Origin: Chloroflexota bacterium
Lineage (GTDB): Bacteria > Chloroflexota > Anaerolineae > Aggregatilineales > Phototrophicaceae
Reading direction: 5' to 3'
DNA length: 64,000 nt
NCBI GenBank assembly: GCA_013388745.1
Contig: JACAER010000016.1
Location: 267,835-331,834, forward strand
The first letter of the stretch is position 1. The number at the start of each line of letters is the position of its first letter. Shown piece after piece: positions 1 to 8,929 of the stretch. The position numbers and the translations under genes were made by a program. Below the pieces are notes generated by a model that ran no database searches, was not told the DNA's origin, and saw only the letters and a list, made by a program, of their open reading frames with translations.

Positions 1-1342
1 CGACGGTTTCGCCAACCTGCACATACTGCTCGGCCTGATGCCAATAACCGGTGAAGACGCCCCACCCGTGATCGATCACGGTGGCAAGACCACGCACATT
101 GAGCGTGTCAGCGAGCACGACGATGCCAGGCGCCGGCGCAAGCACCGACGTACCGGGTGCACCTGCGAAATCTGTGCCGGTGTGGCGGCGCGAAGCTTCG
201 CCGCCGTTATAGGAGCGAATAACTCCAAAAGGCGAGGTGATGGCAGCGGCAGCAGGCAGCCCCAGCGGGCCATCGAAGTAGCGCTGCGGCGAAAAACTGC
301 TCATCACGCGCGTGATTATGTCTAATTCGGCCTGTTCGACGGAAGGTTCCAACAAGTTGTCGCGGCCTGCCAGCAGGTTGATGTTTTCTGTGCTGTAGCC
401 GCCAGCAAGAATTTGCAGATTGATGTTGAGCGGTACTTGTATGCCATCGGCTTTGAAGAGGGTCAGGGATAGGGTGTAAACGCCGCTTGTCGTGCCCAAA
501 GGGACGCCGATGAGCATCGTGTGCTGTCTGTTGTTCTGCTCGGAAATCACATTGAGCGTGCGCGACAGAAATGTGCCGCCCATCGTGACGCTTTCGGAGG
601 TTGTTACCCGGATACGCGCCGCTTCGCCTTCGATCAGCACCAGTGGGAGCACATCCAGACCGGTCACAGGCGCGGGCAGATCGAGCGCAAGCTGCGGCGG
701 TTCGAAGCCAGGAATGACCAACTGCTGGCCGGCGTAAATCAGCGAGGGATCGCTGATTCCATTGGCACTGGCGAGTTCATTGACAGCGATTCCGTAGCGT
801 GTGGCGATCCGAAAGAGCGTCTCGCCAGGCTGGACGATATGGATCAGGACGGGCGCGTTGGAGGCGGGCTGTTGATCGGTGACGGTGTTTTGGGTGAAAG
901 GCGTGGGCGCGGCAGGGGCGCTGATATTAAGCACCTGTCCGACATAGATTGTGTTGACATCAATGATGTTGTTGAGGGCTGCGAGCGCTTCGACGTTTGT
1001 GCCGTAGAGTTCGGCGATGCTGCGCAGTGTTTCGCCCGGCTGGACAACATGGGTTTGTGGGGCAGCAGGTGCAGAAGCAGCGCTGCCGGGCACAAGCAAG
1101 CGCTGGCCGACAAAAATACTGCCGGGATCGGTGATGCCATTCAGAGCGGCGAGTTCGGCAACGGTTGTGCCGTAGCGCAGCGCGATGCGGAACAGGGTTT
1201 CGCCGCGCTGAACGACGTGGATGGTGAGATTGTTTTGTGAAGCGCCGGGTACAGGTGTGGCTTCCTGCGCGGAAATGGCGGCAGGCAGCATAAAGACGAG
1301 CAGCGTCAGCAGCACGATCAACAGCGCAAGATGACGACTCAC
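1..1342 (-). CDS. Secreted M23-family metallopeptidase with three LysM domains (partial, 3' end outside window)
   Basis: Read from a GTG at 1342, the frame stays open to the window edge, giving at least 447 residues. It opens with a hydrophobic signal peptide of about 23 residues ending near AISAQ. Three LysM repeats follow at roughly 33-80, 90-137 and 158-205, each with the HxVxxGETLxxIA pattern. After a linker region, an M23 (LytM-type) peptidase domain starts near residue 365. The zinc motif is visible as H and D in RHTGTDF near 388-392. The last catalytic motif lies beyond the window. The GTG overlaps the TGA of the upstream DUF192 gene (GTGA), so the two are translationally coupled. The family cuts peptidoglycan cross-links, and the LysM repeats would anchor it to the wall. 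The short upstream tandem with another LysM protein supports an envelope role. No frame call above 60 residues covers this gene because its stop is missing. Confidence 0.9.
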   Translation of the reverse strand, partial: MSRHLALLIVLLTLLVFMLPAAISAQEATPVPGASQNNLTIHVVQRGETLFRIALRYGTTVAELAALNGITDPGSIFVGQRLLVPGSAASAPAAPQTHVVQPGETLRSIAELYGTNVEALAALNNIIDVNTIYVGQVLNISAPAAPTPFTQNTVTDQQPASNAPVLIHIVQPGETLFRIATRYGIAVNELASANGISDPSLIYAGQQLVIPGFEPPQLALDLPAPVTGLDVLPLVLIEGEAARIRVTTSESVTMGGTFLSRTLNVISEQNNRQHTMLIGVPLGTTSGVYTLSLTLFKADGIQVPLNINLQILAGGYSTENINLLAGRDNLLEPSVEQAELDIITRVMSSFSPQRYFDGPLGLPAAAAITSPFGVIRSYNGGEASRRHTGTDFAGAPGTSVLAPAPGIVVLADTLNVRGLATVIDHGWGVFTGYWHQAEQYVQVGETV

Positions 1343-1716
1343 TGCGCAACCTCATCGAACGTCAGCACATCGCCGAGCTGCACACGCTGCAAGAGGTCAG
1401 TGTTGGCTTCGAGGAAATATTGGGCGGGCACAGCAGGGGCATAGGCAGGACGCCAGACTTTCGCCAGTTTTTTATCGACGACTTTACCGGAGGCGTCCAG
1501 CCAGATCACGGCGATGTTGAAAAACATGAAAAACATGTGGATGGCGGTATGTGTGCGCCCCTCGTGATCGGTGACAAAGAGCAGACCTTCATCGGCGGGG
1601 AGACGCGGGACAAACTGGAGGCCACGAAAGTGACACCAGAAACTTTTACACAGTCTGACCCGCGCCAAAATCACTTTGCCGTTTTTGGCGTTGCGTAAAA
1701 CGCGCCAATCGCTCAT
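1339..1716 (-). CDS. DUF192 family protein (COG1430)
   Basis: A 125-residue protein that matches the small DUF192 family by the run of residues around RTHTAIHMFFMFF and the following IAVIWLDASGKVVD, the most conserved part of that family. It also has the typical RxRGLxF-like start (FRGLQFVPRL) and the closing pattern LQRVQLGDVLTF. Its biochemical role is not established. Many members are secreted or membrane-tethered, but this copy has no signal peptide and is probably cytoplasmic. It sits between two LysM-protein genes. It overlaps both by four bases (ATGA at 1713-1716 and GTGA at 1339-1342), so all three are likely one transcript. Confidence 0.8.
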   Translation of the reverse strand: MSDWRVLRNAKNGKVILARVRLCKSFWCHFRGLQFVPRLPADEGLLFVTDHEGRTHTAIHMFFMFFNIAVIWLDASGKVVDKKLAKVWRPAYAPAVPAQYFLEANTDLLQRVQLGDVLTFDEVAQ

Positions 1717-3260
1717 GGAATGACCAGCACCTGCCCGACGAAAATGCGATTGGCGTTGAGAATGCCGTTGGCTTCCATCAAGCGCTGCATCGAGACGCCG
1801 AAGCGCAGCGAGATGCGGAACAGGGTGTCGCCGGACTGCACAACATAGGTTACGGGACGAGCTACAGGCGGCGCCGGCGTGGCGGTGGGGGCGACGACGT
1901 TCGTGCCGGGCACAATCAAGCGCTGGCCGACCTGAATACGGTTGGGATTGACAATGCCGTTTAACTGGGCGAGTGCGGCGGTGGTGGTGTTGTAGCGAGC
2001 AGCAATCGCATTAAGTGTGTCGCCGGGCTGCACCACATAGATTGTGCTGCCAACTTGTCCACCAGGCAGTGCAGGCGTGGCGGTGGCGACCACGGTGACG
2101 ACGGGCGTGTTGGTGGGCGTGACCGTGGCGGGTCTGCCGATACGCACGGGGACGATCAGGTTTTGGCCGGCACGGATGAAAGCAAATTGGTTCAGGCCGT
2201 TGGCCTCGACAATGGCTTCAACTGTGCTGCCGTAAAGAGCGGCAATCGAGCCGACGGTTTCGCCCTGACGTACCACATGAATAATCGAGCCAGGGAATTC
2301 TGAGCTGATGGGCGGTGTGCCCGCGCCTCCAGAGGGTGTTGAGGTCAGGCGCGCCTCAGTCGTAGGTGTGGGCGGCAGCGTATTGGTGGGCGGTGGGGTA
2401 GCGCTGGGCGCGGTAGTGTTGGTGGGCGGCGGTGTGCTGCTGGGCACGAGGGTATTAGTAGGCGGCGGTGTGGCAGTGGGCGGCAGCGTATTGGTGGCTG
2501 TCGGGATAATGCCGCCATCAGACGGTGTGGAACGCACGACGGTTGCTGTGGGCGGGCGCGGCGTGTTGGTTATGGCAACTGTGGGCGGCGTGGTGTTGGT
2601 CGCTGTTGGCGCGGCAGCGCCTACCGCGACGAGCGATGCATCGTCGAGATAAAGATAATTTTGTACCGGACGGCCTACAGTGGATTCAAAGTAGACGGTG
2701 ACGGCACTGCCGGCTGCGGTGGCAGTGACGCTGTATTCGTTGTAAGCGTCGTAGCGTTCGACGTTAGGCGACCAGACGATGCTGGCGCTGGTAGGGTCTG
2801 TGCCGCCGGTGGGGTCGATGCCAACACGCGCCACGATATCGCCATCGTCTTCGCTGCGGTTGATATCGTTCTGAGCGCTTGACCAGATATAGGCAAACAG
2901 GGTAAAACGAAGCTGCGTGCCGGAGGTGATGCCGGTGACGCGCTGGTAAACGCCGCCCGTGTGCGTGGTGTAGAAGGAGAACATCTGCTGAGCGTTGCTG
3001 CCGCTGCGGATGCGCGCACGATCAGGTGCGGTGGGCAGGTAAACGGGCTGCGCATTTTGCCAGGAGGGCATAGACGGCGCAGTGGGAATGTGCCAGGGCG
3101 TCCACCCCTGCGCTACGCGGCGCTCGTTGTTGTTATCCAGCGTTTGAAACGGATCTTCAAAACCGGGATTAGTTAATAAATTCTGCTGCGCGCCTGCCGG
3201 AAAATGGCCGGAGAGCAAGACCACCAGAAGCAAAGCCAGTTGAACGGCGAACTTTTTCAT
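1713..3260 (-). CDS. Secreted protein with N-terminal carbohydrate-binding-like domain, Thr/Pro linker and three LysM domains
   Basis: This 515-residue protein starts with a clear signal peptide (MKKFAVQLALLLVVLLSG, cut near AGAQQ). Residues about 26-215 begin NLLTNPGFEDPF and end LDDASLV. That is the usual frame of a jelly-roll carbohydrate-binding module that starts with NxGFE and ends with a buried LDD strand. Residues about 217-325 are a low-complexity linker of PPTNT/PTATPP units. Three LysM domains follow near 328-373, 403-450 and 470-515, the last one ending the protein. It most likely binds peptidoglycan or another glycan outside the cell. No catalytic domain is visible, so it may be structural or an adaptor. 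The gene starts the three-gene envelope cluster that continues downstream. Confidence 0.85.
   Translation of the reverse strand: MKKFAVQLALLLVVLLSGHFPAGAQQNLLTNPGFEDPFQTLDNNNERRVAQGWTPWHIPTAPSMPSWQNAQPVYLPTAPDRARIRSGSNAQQMFSFYTTHTGGVYQRVTGITSGTQLRFTLFAYIWSSAQNDINRSEDDGDIVARVGIDPTGGTDPTSASIVWSPNVERYDAYNEYSVTATAAGSAVTVYFESTVGRPVQNYLYLDDASLVAVGAAAPTATNTTPPTVAITNTPRPPTATVVRSTPSDGGIIPTATNTLPPTATPPPTNTLVPSSTPPPTNTTAPSATPPPTNTLPPTPTTEARLTSTPSGGAGTPPISSEFPGSIIHVVRQGETVGSIAALYGSTVEAIVEANGLNQFAFIRAGQNLIVPVRIGRPATVTPTNTPVVTVVATATPALPGGQVGSTIYVVQPGDTLNAIAARYNTTTAALAQLNGIVNPNRIQVGQRLIVPGTNVVAPTATPAPPVARPVTYVVQSGDTLFRISLRFGVSMQRLMEANGILNANRIFVGQVLVIP
2324..2612 (-). repeat. Low-complexity Thr/Pro-coding repeat
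   Basis: Degenerate repeats of roughly 18-36 bases encode PPTNT and TPPPTAT units in the linker of the LysM protein. The units vary at third positions, so this is a protein-level linker repeat and not a recent tandem duplication. Similar linkers occur at 17218-17560 and 19345-19600. Confidence 0.7.
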
Positions 3261-3400
3261 CGGCGTTTCTCCGAGGTGTCGATCATGCCGGCAGAACGAA
3301 GTCCGAAAAGACTTCAGCGCTGGCAGGCATTACGATACAATAAACACGATCGTTTAGTATATCTCAGGCATGGGCGACTGCCAAAAAAGCCCTTTTTGTG

Positions 3401-3694
3401 ATGTCCAAGACGATTGTAGGCCTGTGTACGATTGAATTCTACCTCCCTGGACTGGCGTCGCTTAAAGAAAAGCGCGGCGTTCTGAAATCGCTGCTGGCGC
3501 GAATGCATAATACGTTCAATGTCTCGGCGGCGGAGGTTGACCGGCAGGACAGTTGGCAGTCAGCGATCGTGGCAGTGGCGTGCGTCGGCAATTCGAGCGC
3601 ACATGCGCATCAGGTGATCGAAAGCGTGCTGAAATGGCTAGAGAAGCATTATCCAGAGGCGATGGTAGTCAGTCATGAAGTCGAAATCCTGTGA
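3401..3694 (+). CDS. DUF503 family protein
   Basis: A 97-residue protein of the DUF503 family (YlxP-like). It is recognisable from the N-terminal strand VGLCTIEFYLPG, the basic segment SLKEKRGVLKSLLARMHNTFNVS, and the AEVDRQDSWQSAIVAVACV strand. Members are often found near translation factors; their function is not known. A GTG directly precedes the ATG (3398), and no strong ribosome-binding site decides between them, so the ATG is chosen. It lies just upstream of sucC on the same strand, separated by 73 bases that contain a weak TATACT (3718) and the palindrome CTAACGTTAG (3727-3736). These may belong to sucC. Confidence 0.8.
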   Translation: MSKTIVGLCTIEFYLPGLASLKEKRGVLKSLLARMHNTFNVSAAEVDRQDSWQSAIVAVACVGNSSAHAHQVIESVLKWLEKHYPEAMVVSHEVEIL

Positions 3695-3767
3695 TAGGTC
3701 GGCGGCGCGCGATGCGGTATACTCTCTAACGTTAGATTTCGCGGAGCAAGTTGGAGGATAGAGTGCT

Positions 3768-4931
3768 TTGAATCTGCATGAACATCAGGCTAAGGGCTTA
3801 TTTTCCAAGATCGGCATTCCTGTGCCGATCGGTAGAGTCGCTACGACCGTCGATGAAGCGTTGGTGATCGCCCAGGACATCGGTTTACCGGTGGTCATCA
3901 AGGCGCAGGTGCTCACAGGCGGGCGCGGCAAGGCCGGCGGCGTGAAGGTCGCCCGGACGTGGGACGAGGTGCGCGAATACGCCGGAAAAATTCTGGGGAT
4001 GATGATTAAAGACCTGATCGTCCACAAGGTGCTGGTTGACCCGGCGGCCAACATTGCTCAGGAGATTTATCTGGCGGTGGCGATGGATCGGCAGGCGGGA
4101 CGCCCGGTGCTGATTTCTTCGTCCGAAGGCGGCGTAGAGATCGAGCAAGTGGCGCACGATAAACCGGAGGCGATCATTCGCGAGTACATTGACCCGCAAC
4201 TGGGACTGCACGACTATCAGACGCGCAACGTTGCCAGCGCGATCAATTTGCCGCGCGCCCATTGGCGCGCTTTCGGTGACATTGCCAGGAATCTGTACCG
4301 CTGCTATGTCGAAAACGATGCCACATTGACCGAAATCAACCCGCTGGTAATTACCAATGAGGGACAGATGGTGGCGCTGGATGGCAAAATGGTGATCGAC
4401 GACAACGCGCTGTATCGTCACAAAGACATCGCCGCGATGCGCGATCTGACAGCAGAAGATGAGGCCGAAACACGCGCGCGCGAAGCCGGAATCGCCTATG
4501 TCAAGCTCAATGGGCAAATCGGTTGTATGGTCAATGGCGCGGGGTTGGCGATGACGACGATGGACATGACTAAGTTGTACGGCGGTGCGGATGGAATCGG
4601 CCCAGCGAACTTTTTGGACATTGGTGGGGGAGCGCAGGCTGATAAGGTGGCAGCGGCGCTGCGTATTATCCTCAGTGACAGCAACGTCAGATCGGTGCTG
4701 ATCAACATTTTTGGGGGTATCACGCGGGCGGATGAAGTCGCACGCGGCATGATTCAGGCATATAACGAAGTCAAGCCCGATGTGCCGATTATCATTCGGC
4801 TGGCAGGGACAAACGCTGACGAAGGACGCGAAATCATCAATGACGCGCAGATTCCGTATTTGTTTGGGGCGGCGACACTGACAGAAGCCGCGCAAAAGGC
4901 GGTGCAGGCCGCCAAAGGAGCGCTGGCTTAA
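3768..4931 (+). CDS. sucC: Succinate-CoA ligase (ADP-forming), beta subunit
   Basis: A 387-residue protein, the normal length for SucC, which with SucD converts succinyl-CoA to succinate with nucleotide phosphorylation in the TCA cycle. The ATP-grasp half begins [11 protein letters not shown] and carries the lysine/glycine loop [10 protein letters not shown]. The [14 protein letters not shown] segment holds the metal-binding Glu/Asn. The C-terminal ligase half shows [11 protein letters not shown] and NIFGGITR. The start is a TTG at 3768, chosen because it sits about 10 bases after TTGGAGGA and restores the family N-terminus. The stop TAA overlaps the sucD ATG (TAATG), so the two are co-translated. 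Confidence 0.97.
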   Translation: MNLHEHQAKGLFSKIGIPVPIGRVATTVDEALVIAQDIGLPVVIKAQVLTGGRGKAGGVKVARTWDEVREYAGKILGMMIKDLIVHKVLVDPAANIAQEIYLAVAMDRQAGRPVLISSSEGGVEIEQVAHDKPEAIIREYIDPQLGLHDYQTRNVASAINLPRAHWRAFGDIARNLYRCYVENDATLTEINPLVITNEGQMVALDGKMVIDDNALYRHKDIAAMRDLTAEDEAETRAREAGIAYVKLNGQIGCMVNGAGLAMTTMDMTKLYGGADGIGPANFLDIGGGAQADKVAAALRIILSDSNVRSVLINIFGGITRADEVARGMIQAYNEVKPDVPIIIRLAGTNADEGREIINDAQIPYLFGAATLTEAAQKAVQAAKGALA

Positions 4932-5794
4932 TGGCGATTTTAGCGGACAAAAACACGAAGGTGCTGGTACAGGGCATTACAGGCCGTGAGGGGCGTTTTC
5001 ATACCAAACAGATGATTGAGTTCGACACTGATGTCGTCGGCGGGGTGACGCCGGGCAAAGGCGGCGAATGGGTGGAAGGCAAGCCGGTGTTCGATACGGT
5101 CAAGCAGGCCGTAGAAATCACAGGGGCGAACGCAAGCGTGATTTTTGTGCCCGGTCCCGGCGCGGCGGACGCGATGTTCGAGGCGATTGACGCCGGACTC
5201 GATCTGGTGGTGTGCATCAGTGACCCGGTGCCGCTGTGGGATATGCTGAAGGTGTTCAACTACCTGAAACGCGCTGAATCCAAAACACGGCTGATTGGAC
5301 CCAACTGCCCAGGTTTGCTGACACCGGGACAGGCCAAATTGGGCATTATCCCCGGTGTGGTGGGGAAGCCAGGCAGCGTGGGTGTGGTTTCTAAGAGCGG
5401 CACGCTGACGTATGAAGTGGTGTATGCCCTGAGCGCCGCAGGGTTGGGACAATCGACGTGTGTGGGCATTGGGGGCGACCCGGTGCCAGGCACGAATTTT
5501 GTGGAAGTCTTGCAGATGTTTGAGGATGATCCGCAAACAGAAAAAGTCGTGCTGATTGGCGAGATCGGCGGGCGCGCGGAAATTGAAGCGGCAGAATTTA
5601 TCAAGAAGCATATGACGAAACCGGTGGCGGCGTTTATCGCCGGGGCGAGCGCGCCGCCCGGCACGCGCATGGGGCACGCCGGCGCGATTATCGAAGGCGG
5701 CGAGGGCACTGTCGAGCAGAAGGCCGAGGCCTTACGAGAAGCGGGCGTGCGCGTGGCCGAAAACCCGGAACAAATTCCTGGACTGCTGCGCTGA
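4931..5794 (+). CDS. sucD: Succinate-CoA ligase, alpha subunit
   Basis: A 287-residue protein matching SucD over its full length. The CoA-binding Rossmann half begins at [17 protein letters not shown]. The ligase half carries the phosphorylated active-site histidine in [13 protein letters not shown] near residue 247. Its start overlaps the sucC stop by one base. An intrinsic terminator follows within 30 bases, closing the operon before the convergent gene at 5860. Confidence 0.97.
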   Translation: MAILADKNTKVLVQGITGREGRFHTKQMIEFDTDVVGGVTPGKGGEWVEGKPVFDTVKQAVEITGANASVIFVPGPGAADAMFEAIDAGLDLVVCISDPVPLWDMLKVFNYLKRAESKTRLIGPNCPGLLTPGQAKLGIIPGVVGKPGSVGVVSKSGTLTYEVVYALSAAGLGQSTCVGIGGDPVPGTNFVEVLQMFEDDPQTEKVVLIGEIGGRAEIEAAEFIKKHMTKPVAAFIAGASAPPGTRMGHAGAIIEGGEGTVEQKAEALREAGVRVAENPEQIPGLLR

Positions 5795-5819
5795 GATACC
5801 GGTGATAGTGGTGAATCGG

Positions 5820-5855
5820 AAGGGGCGAACCGTAACAGGCTCGCCCCTTTGTTTT
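5820..5855 (+). terminator. Intrinsic terminator after sucD
   Basis: The 8-bp arms AGGGGCGA (5821-5828) and TCGCCCCT (5841-5848) pair perfectly and are followed by TTGTTTT. It lies between two convergent genes and could serve both, though the T-run favours the plus strand. Confidence 0.85.
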
Positions 5856-5859
5856 GCTG

Positions 5860-7011
5860 TCAGGCGCTGTCTTTGGCGTAGGCGGCGTCCAGCGCTTCAA
5901 AGTCGGTGAACAGGAAGTGATCGTGGTAGTAGTGAATCCAGAGGAAGGCCAGGATGGCGGTGTAATAGGCGATGTCGAAATGCTGGTTCGGGTCGATGTT
6001 GGGGCGGACGACGCCAGTCATGATGTAGACGACGGTGAAGATGAGGGCAGAACCGACCAGCAGCATAGCGCTGAACAGATACAGACCGCGCGAGTCTTTG
6101 CCTTTGCTGAAGCGCGCGACGAGCGGCGCAGATTGGTCGAGATTGGTGTACTGCGCCTTGATTCTGATGATGTAGAAAGTAATGGCAAGGTACTGGAACG
6201 AATGCCAGGTGTTCAAGCCCTGAAAAGCCGTGTCAAGATTGGGCAGCGCGGGCATGGTGAAGGCTACGGCGATCGTGCAGAGGATAAACACAGTTTTCGG
6301 CCAGTTGACGTAACCGCCGCGAATCTCCTGCGCGGTCTTGATGATGTAGGCGATCAAGGCTACCGCGAAGATGCCGCTCATGACGACGAAGAACCAGGTT
6401 TGCTGGAAAATGTCGGGGATAACGCGCGTCAGGTCGTTGGTGCCGATGTTGAAATCGCCCTGGCTGATTTTGAGGGCGGCAATCGGGAACAGGCAGGTCA
6501 GGATGACGGCATAATCGATCAGGCGGGCAACGGGCGTCACCGCGCTGCCCTGCCGCACGAATTTATGTTCTTTGCGGTTGTACAGCTCGACGATGTACGT
6601 CACCTGATGCAGCACATGCGTGGCCGCCCAGAAGAAAAAGACGGTCAACAAGAGCGTTAGATTCAGATAGGCCAGCGAAATAACGACAATCGGGATCAGG
6701 ATGGACGAACGGATCAACATGGGATAGCGTTTCTTGAAGTTTTCGTCCAGACCGGTGCGCAAGAAGGTAGACATCATGTGCGGGCCGCCGATTGCGATGG
6801 CGACAAAACCGTTGACGGCATTGCGCGCCACATCATCGTTGACGTTAAATTGCAAAAGCAGTAGATAGACCAGATACGGCAGCGGGACGACGACGACACT
6901 CAACGTGATGAAGATCAAATCCCACTTACGATTACGCAACCAGAGACGATTCTGTGGGATTTTGTCATGGGCGGTTTGTGCAGGGGTCAACCGCGCGGCT
7001 GATACACTCAT
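5860..7011 (-). CDS. Polytopic membrane protein with paired histidine motifs, function unknown
   Basis: A 383-residue integral membrane protein with about nine hydrophobic helices. I do not recognise a named family. Histidines sit inside or at the ends of helices in four places: GGPHMM (about residue 77), THVLHQ (about 132-135), NTWHSFQY (about 276) and IHYYHDHF (about 358-363). This pattern recalls membrane diiron or Brp/Blh-type carotene oxygenases, but that is a resemblance only. The ATG at 7011 is preceded by GGAGGG. A perfect 21-base palindrome lies directly upstream (7029-7049), so the gene is probably under repressor control. No regulator gene is adjacent. Confidence 0.6.
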   Translation of the reverse strand: MSVSAARLTPAQTAHDKIPQNRLWLRNRKWDLIFITLSVVVVPLPYLVYLLLLQFNVNDDVARNAVNGFVAIAIGGPHMMSTFLRTGLDENFKKRYPMLIRSSILIPIVVISLAYLNLTLLLTVFFFWAATHVLHQVTYIVELYNRKEHKFVRQGSAVTPVARLIDYAVILTCLFPIAALKISQGDFNIGTNDLTRVIPDIFQQTWFFVVMSGIFAVALIAYIIKTAQEIRGGYVNWPKTVFILCTIAVAFTMPALPNLDTAFQGLNTWHSFQYLAITFYIIRIKAQYTNLDQSAPLVARFSKGKDSRGLYLFSAMLLVGSALIFTVVYIMTGVVRPNIDPNQHFDIAYYTAILAFLWIHYYHDHFLFTDFEALDAAYAKDSA

Positions 7012-7028
7012 TGTGCCCTCCGATAAAA

Positions 7029-7049
7029 TTATTTAGTGTCACTAAATAA
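7029..7049 (-). promoter_or_regulatory. Perfect palindromic operator candidate
   Basis: The arms TTATTTAGTG and CACTAAATAA are exact inverse complements around a single T. The site lies 18 bases upstream of the ATG of the minus-strand membrane protein and just ahead of its GGAGGG. TTAGTG-N-CACTAA is the kind of site bound by TetR- or MarR-type repressors. Lack of a T-run argues against a terminator. Confidence 0.6.
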
Positions 7050-7094
7050 GTTTAACCAACTTGAGGCGCAAAAGATACGGGTGCGTGAATTTTC

Positions 7095-7664
7095 TCATCT
7101 TGGGACGATGTGATGATCGCGGCAGCGCGGTTCGTAGACTTCCTGCGCGCCAACCATGATGATGGGGTCGTTGAAGTTGGCGGGCTGGCCGTTGACAAGG
7201 CGCTGTGTGCGGCTGGCCTGTTCGCCACAGACGACGCAAATGGCGTGCAGTTTGGTTACGTCCTCGGCGCGCGCTAGCAGTTCTGGCATAGAGCCAAAGG
7301 GTTCACCGCGAAAGTCGAGGTCTAGACCAGCGAGGATAACGCGAATGCCACGCGCAGCAAGGGTGCCGGTTAAGGGGACGATGGCGTAATCGAGAAACTG
7401 GACTTCGTCTACGGCGACGACGGTGGTCTCTGGACGTAAGAGCTGCGTAATTTCGTCAGCAGTATTGACCGCTTGGGCGTCGATGTTCTGACCGTTGTGA
7501 CTGGTGATGTGCTGAATACTGTAGCGGTCATCGATGGCCGGCTTGAAGACCTGCACTTTTTGTTTGGCGATCACGGCGCGGCGCACGCGGCGAATAAGCT
7601 CTTCAGTTTTGCCGCAAAACATGCTGCCGCAGATGACTTCGACAGTGCCTGAATGATGTCGCAT
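7095..7664 (-). CDS. tdk: Thymidine kinase (type II, zinc-containing)
   Basis: A 189-residue protein with the P-loop [14 protein letters not shown] near the N-terminus, the DE motif [10 protein letters not shown], the lasso-type [12 protein letters not shown] and a zinc-binding [13 protein letters not shown] segment. It phosphorylates thymidine for dTTP salvage. The frame is open to 7733, but the ATG at 7664 ([10 protein letters not shown]) is chosen because CCGGAGCG precedes it. The longer form would also run into the terminator hairpin at 7694-7721. Confidence 0.95.
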   Translation of the reverse strand: MRHHSGTVEVICGSMFCGKTEELIRRVRRAVIAKQKVQVFKPAIDDRYSIQHITSHNGQNIDAQAVNTADEITQLLRPETTVVAVDEVQFLDYAIVPLTGTLAARGIRVILAGLDLDFRGEPFGSMPELLARAEDVTKLHAICVVCGEQASRTQRLVNGQPANFNDPIIMVGAQEVYEPRCRDHHIVPR

Positions 7665-7689
7665 ATTTGTTCGCTCCGGGTGCAAAACA

Positions 7690-7721
7690 AGAAAAGGCAG
7701 ACGCATCGCTACGTCTGCCTT
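7690..7721 (-). terminator. Intrinsic terminator of the rplU-rpmA-rpmE operon
   Basis: The 10-bp perfect arms AAGGCAGACG (7694-7703) and CGTCTGCCTT (7712-7721) have an 8-base loop. On the minus strand the stem is followed by TTTTCTTGTTTT. It separates the ribosomal operon from tdk. Confidence 0.85.
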
Positions 7722-7743
7722 GGTGAAGCGCAAAATTGTTAAG

Positions 7744-8217
7744 TTACTCGGCTTCCGCCGCTTCGGCAGTGGGGACTTCGTAACCGCGCGCGCGCAGGAC
7801 TTTTTTGGTGTCCATTATGATCTTGCGGCCCAGCCCAGCATCAATGAGGGTTTGTTCGCCACCGGCTTCCAATTTGCTGAGGAAGTCGCTGACGACGTTG
7901 ATGCCGTTATCGGCGAAAAGCTGTGTGTAGCGCTTGGCTAAGCCCAGTTCGGCGATCGGCAGATCGAGCGGCGTCTTGGAGACTTTGCGGGCTTCGGCGT
8001 CGGCGCGTTTGGTGTCGCGGATTTGCAAGCGCTTAAGGAAGCGATCGACCTGCCCTTCGGTATCGACGATGCGCTGTTCGCCGGTGTAGAAGGGATGGCA
8101 GGCCGAGCAAATATCGGTACGAATTTCAGGAACGGTGGCGCCGGTTTTCCAGGTATTGCCGCAGGCGCAGATCACGTTCGCTTCGGGAAACCACTTGGGA
8201 TGGATATTGGCTTTCAT
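7744..8217 (-). CDS. rpmE: Ribosomal protein bL31 with an additional C-terminal helix-hairpin-helix-like domain
   Basis: Residues 1 to about 70 are a zinc-type bL31: MKANIHPKW, the cysteine pair CAC near 18-20, CSAC near 38-41, then [21 protein letters not shown] normal bL31 ends here, but this protein continues to 157 residues. Residues about 88-150 ([20 protein letters not shown] through [22 protein letters not shown]) resemble the helix-hairpin-helix fold of the RNA polymerase alpha C-terminal domain. The tail is acidic. It is the last gene of the rplU-rpmA-rpmE operon, 2 bases after rpmA, and a strong terminator follows. The extension is read directly from one open frame; the domain assignment is inference. 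Confidence 0.9.
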   Translation of the reverse strand: MKANIHPKWFPEANVICACGNTWKTGATVPEIRTDICSACHPFYTGEQRIVDTEGQVDRFLKRLQIRDTKRADAEARKVSKTPLDLPIAELGLAKRYTQLFADNGINVVSDFLSKLEAGGEQTLIDAGLGRKIIMDTKKVLRARGYEVPTAEAAEAE

Positions 8218-8219
8218 GG

Positions 8220-8504
8220 TTAATTCTCAGTCTTGGCCTGCGGAAGTTCAGGATAGACGCTGATCTGCTGGCGACCACGTTTGCCGCGAATCTTTTCGAA
8301 GACGACATAGCCGGCGGCGGTGGCGAAAATAGTGTGGTCTTTGCCGATACCGACATTGAGGCCGGGATGGAACTGGGTGCCGCGCTGGCGCACGATGATG
8401 TTGCCAGGGATCACATGTTCGCTGCCGAAGCGCTTCACACCCAAACGCTGTGCGTTGCTATCGCGTCCGTTGCGGCTGGAGCCGCCGCCTTTTTTGTGAG
8501 CCAT
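8220..8504 (-). CDS. rpmA: Ribosomal protein bL27
   Basis: A 94-residue protein starting [16 protein letters not shown], then [21 protein letters not shown], the diagnostic bL27 sequence, which places its N-terminal tail near the peptidyl transferase centre. No N-terminal cleavage extension of the Firmicutes type is present. It is 19 bases downstream of rplU and 2 bases upstream of rpmE, all on the minus strand. Confidence 0.97.
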   Translation of the reverse strand: MAHKKGGGSSRNGRDSNAQRLGVKRFGSEHVIPGNIIVRQRGTQFHPGLNVGIGKDHTIFATAAGYVVFEKIRGKRGRQQISVYPELPQAKTEN

Positions 8505-8523
8505 TGTCTAAGTCCTTTGAATC

Positions 8524-8838
8524 TCACTGAACATTAATTGCATCAACGCGCAGGCGCGTATAGTACTGGCGATGACCCCGCATCCGGCGGTATTTGGTGC
8601 GCTGGCGATATTTGAAGACCAGAATTTTGCGGCCACGATACTGGTCAACTACCGTCACGGTGACAGAAGCGCCTTCGACCTGTGGGCGGCCAATGAGCGT
8701 GGCATCGCCGTTGCCCACCAGGAGAACATCATCGATCTGAAAACTGTGGTTGACTTCATAAGGGAGGCGCTCAACGTCGATCAGCTTGCCGACTTCAGCG
8801 CGGTACTGGCGACCGCCAGTGCGAACAATTGCATACAT
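8524..8838 (-). CDS. rplU: Ribosomal protein bL21
   Basis: A 104-residue protein starting MYAIVRTGGRQYRAEVGKLI and ending with the basic RNA-binding segment KYRQRTKYRRMRGHRQ, both typical of bL21. It is the first gene of the L21-L27-L31 operon. A near-consensus promoter at 8966-8994 and a hairpin at 8930-8952 lie in front of it. Confidence 0.97.
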   Translation of the reverse strand: MYAIVRTGGRQYRAEVGKLIDVERLPYEVNHSFQIDDVLLVGNGDATLIGRPQVEGASVTVTVVDQYRGRKILVFKYRQRTKYRRMRGHRQYYTRLRVDAINVQ

Positions 8839-8929
8839 GAAAGATTTTCTCCCAATCTTCTCTTGCCACCACCAGACATAGCAAGGAAAAGCATGTCATG
8901 GGGGGAAAATTGGCTGACACAATAGCGCA

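Noticed and set aside
521..1240. Plus-strand open frame (239 codons) near the start of the window
   Set aside because: It is antisense to the LysM/M23 gene, which has a signal peptide and clear domains in the minus frame.
2324..2612. Repeated units looked at as a possible CRISPR or VNTR
   Set aside because: The units are short, contiguous and in frame, and encode a Thr/Pro linker. There are no spacers.
3885..4895. Minus-strand open frame (336 codons) opposite sucC
   Set aside because: It is rich in His and Arg, as expected from the reverse of a GC-rich gene, and sucC is certain.
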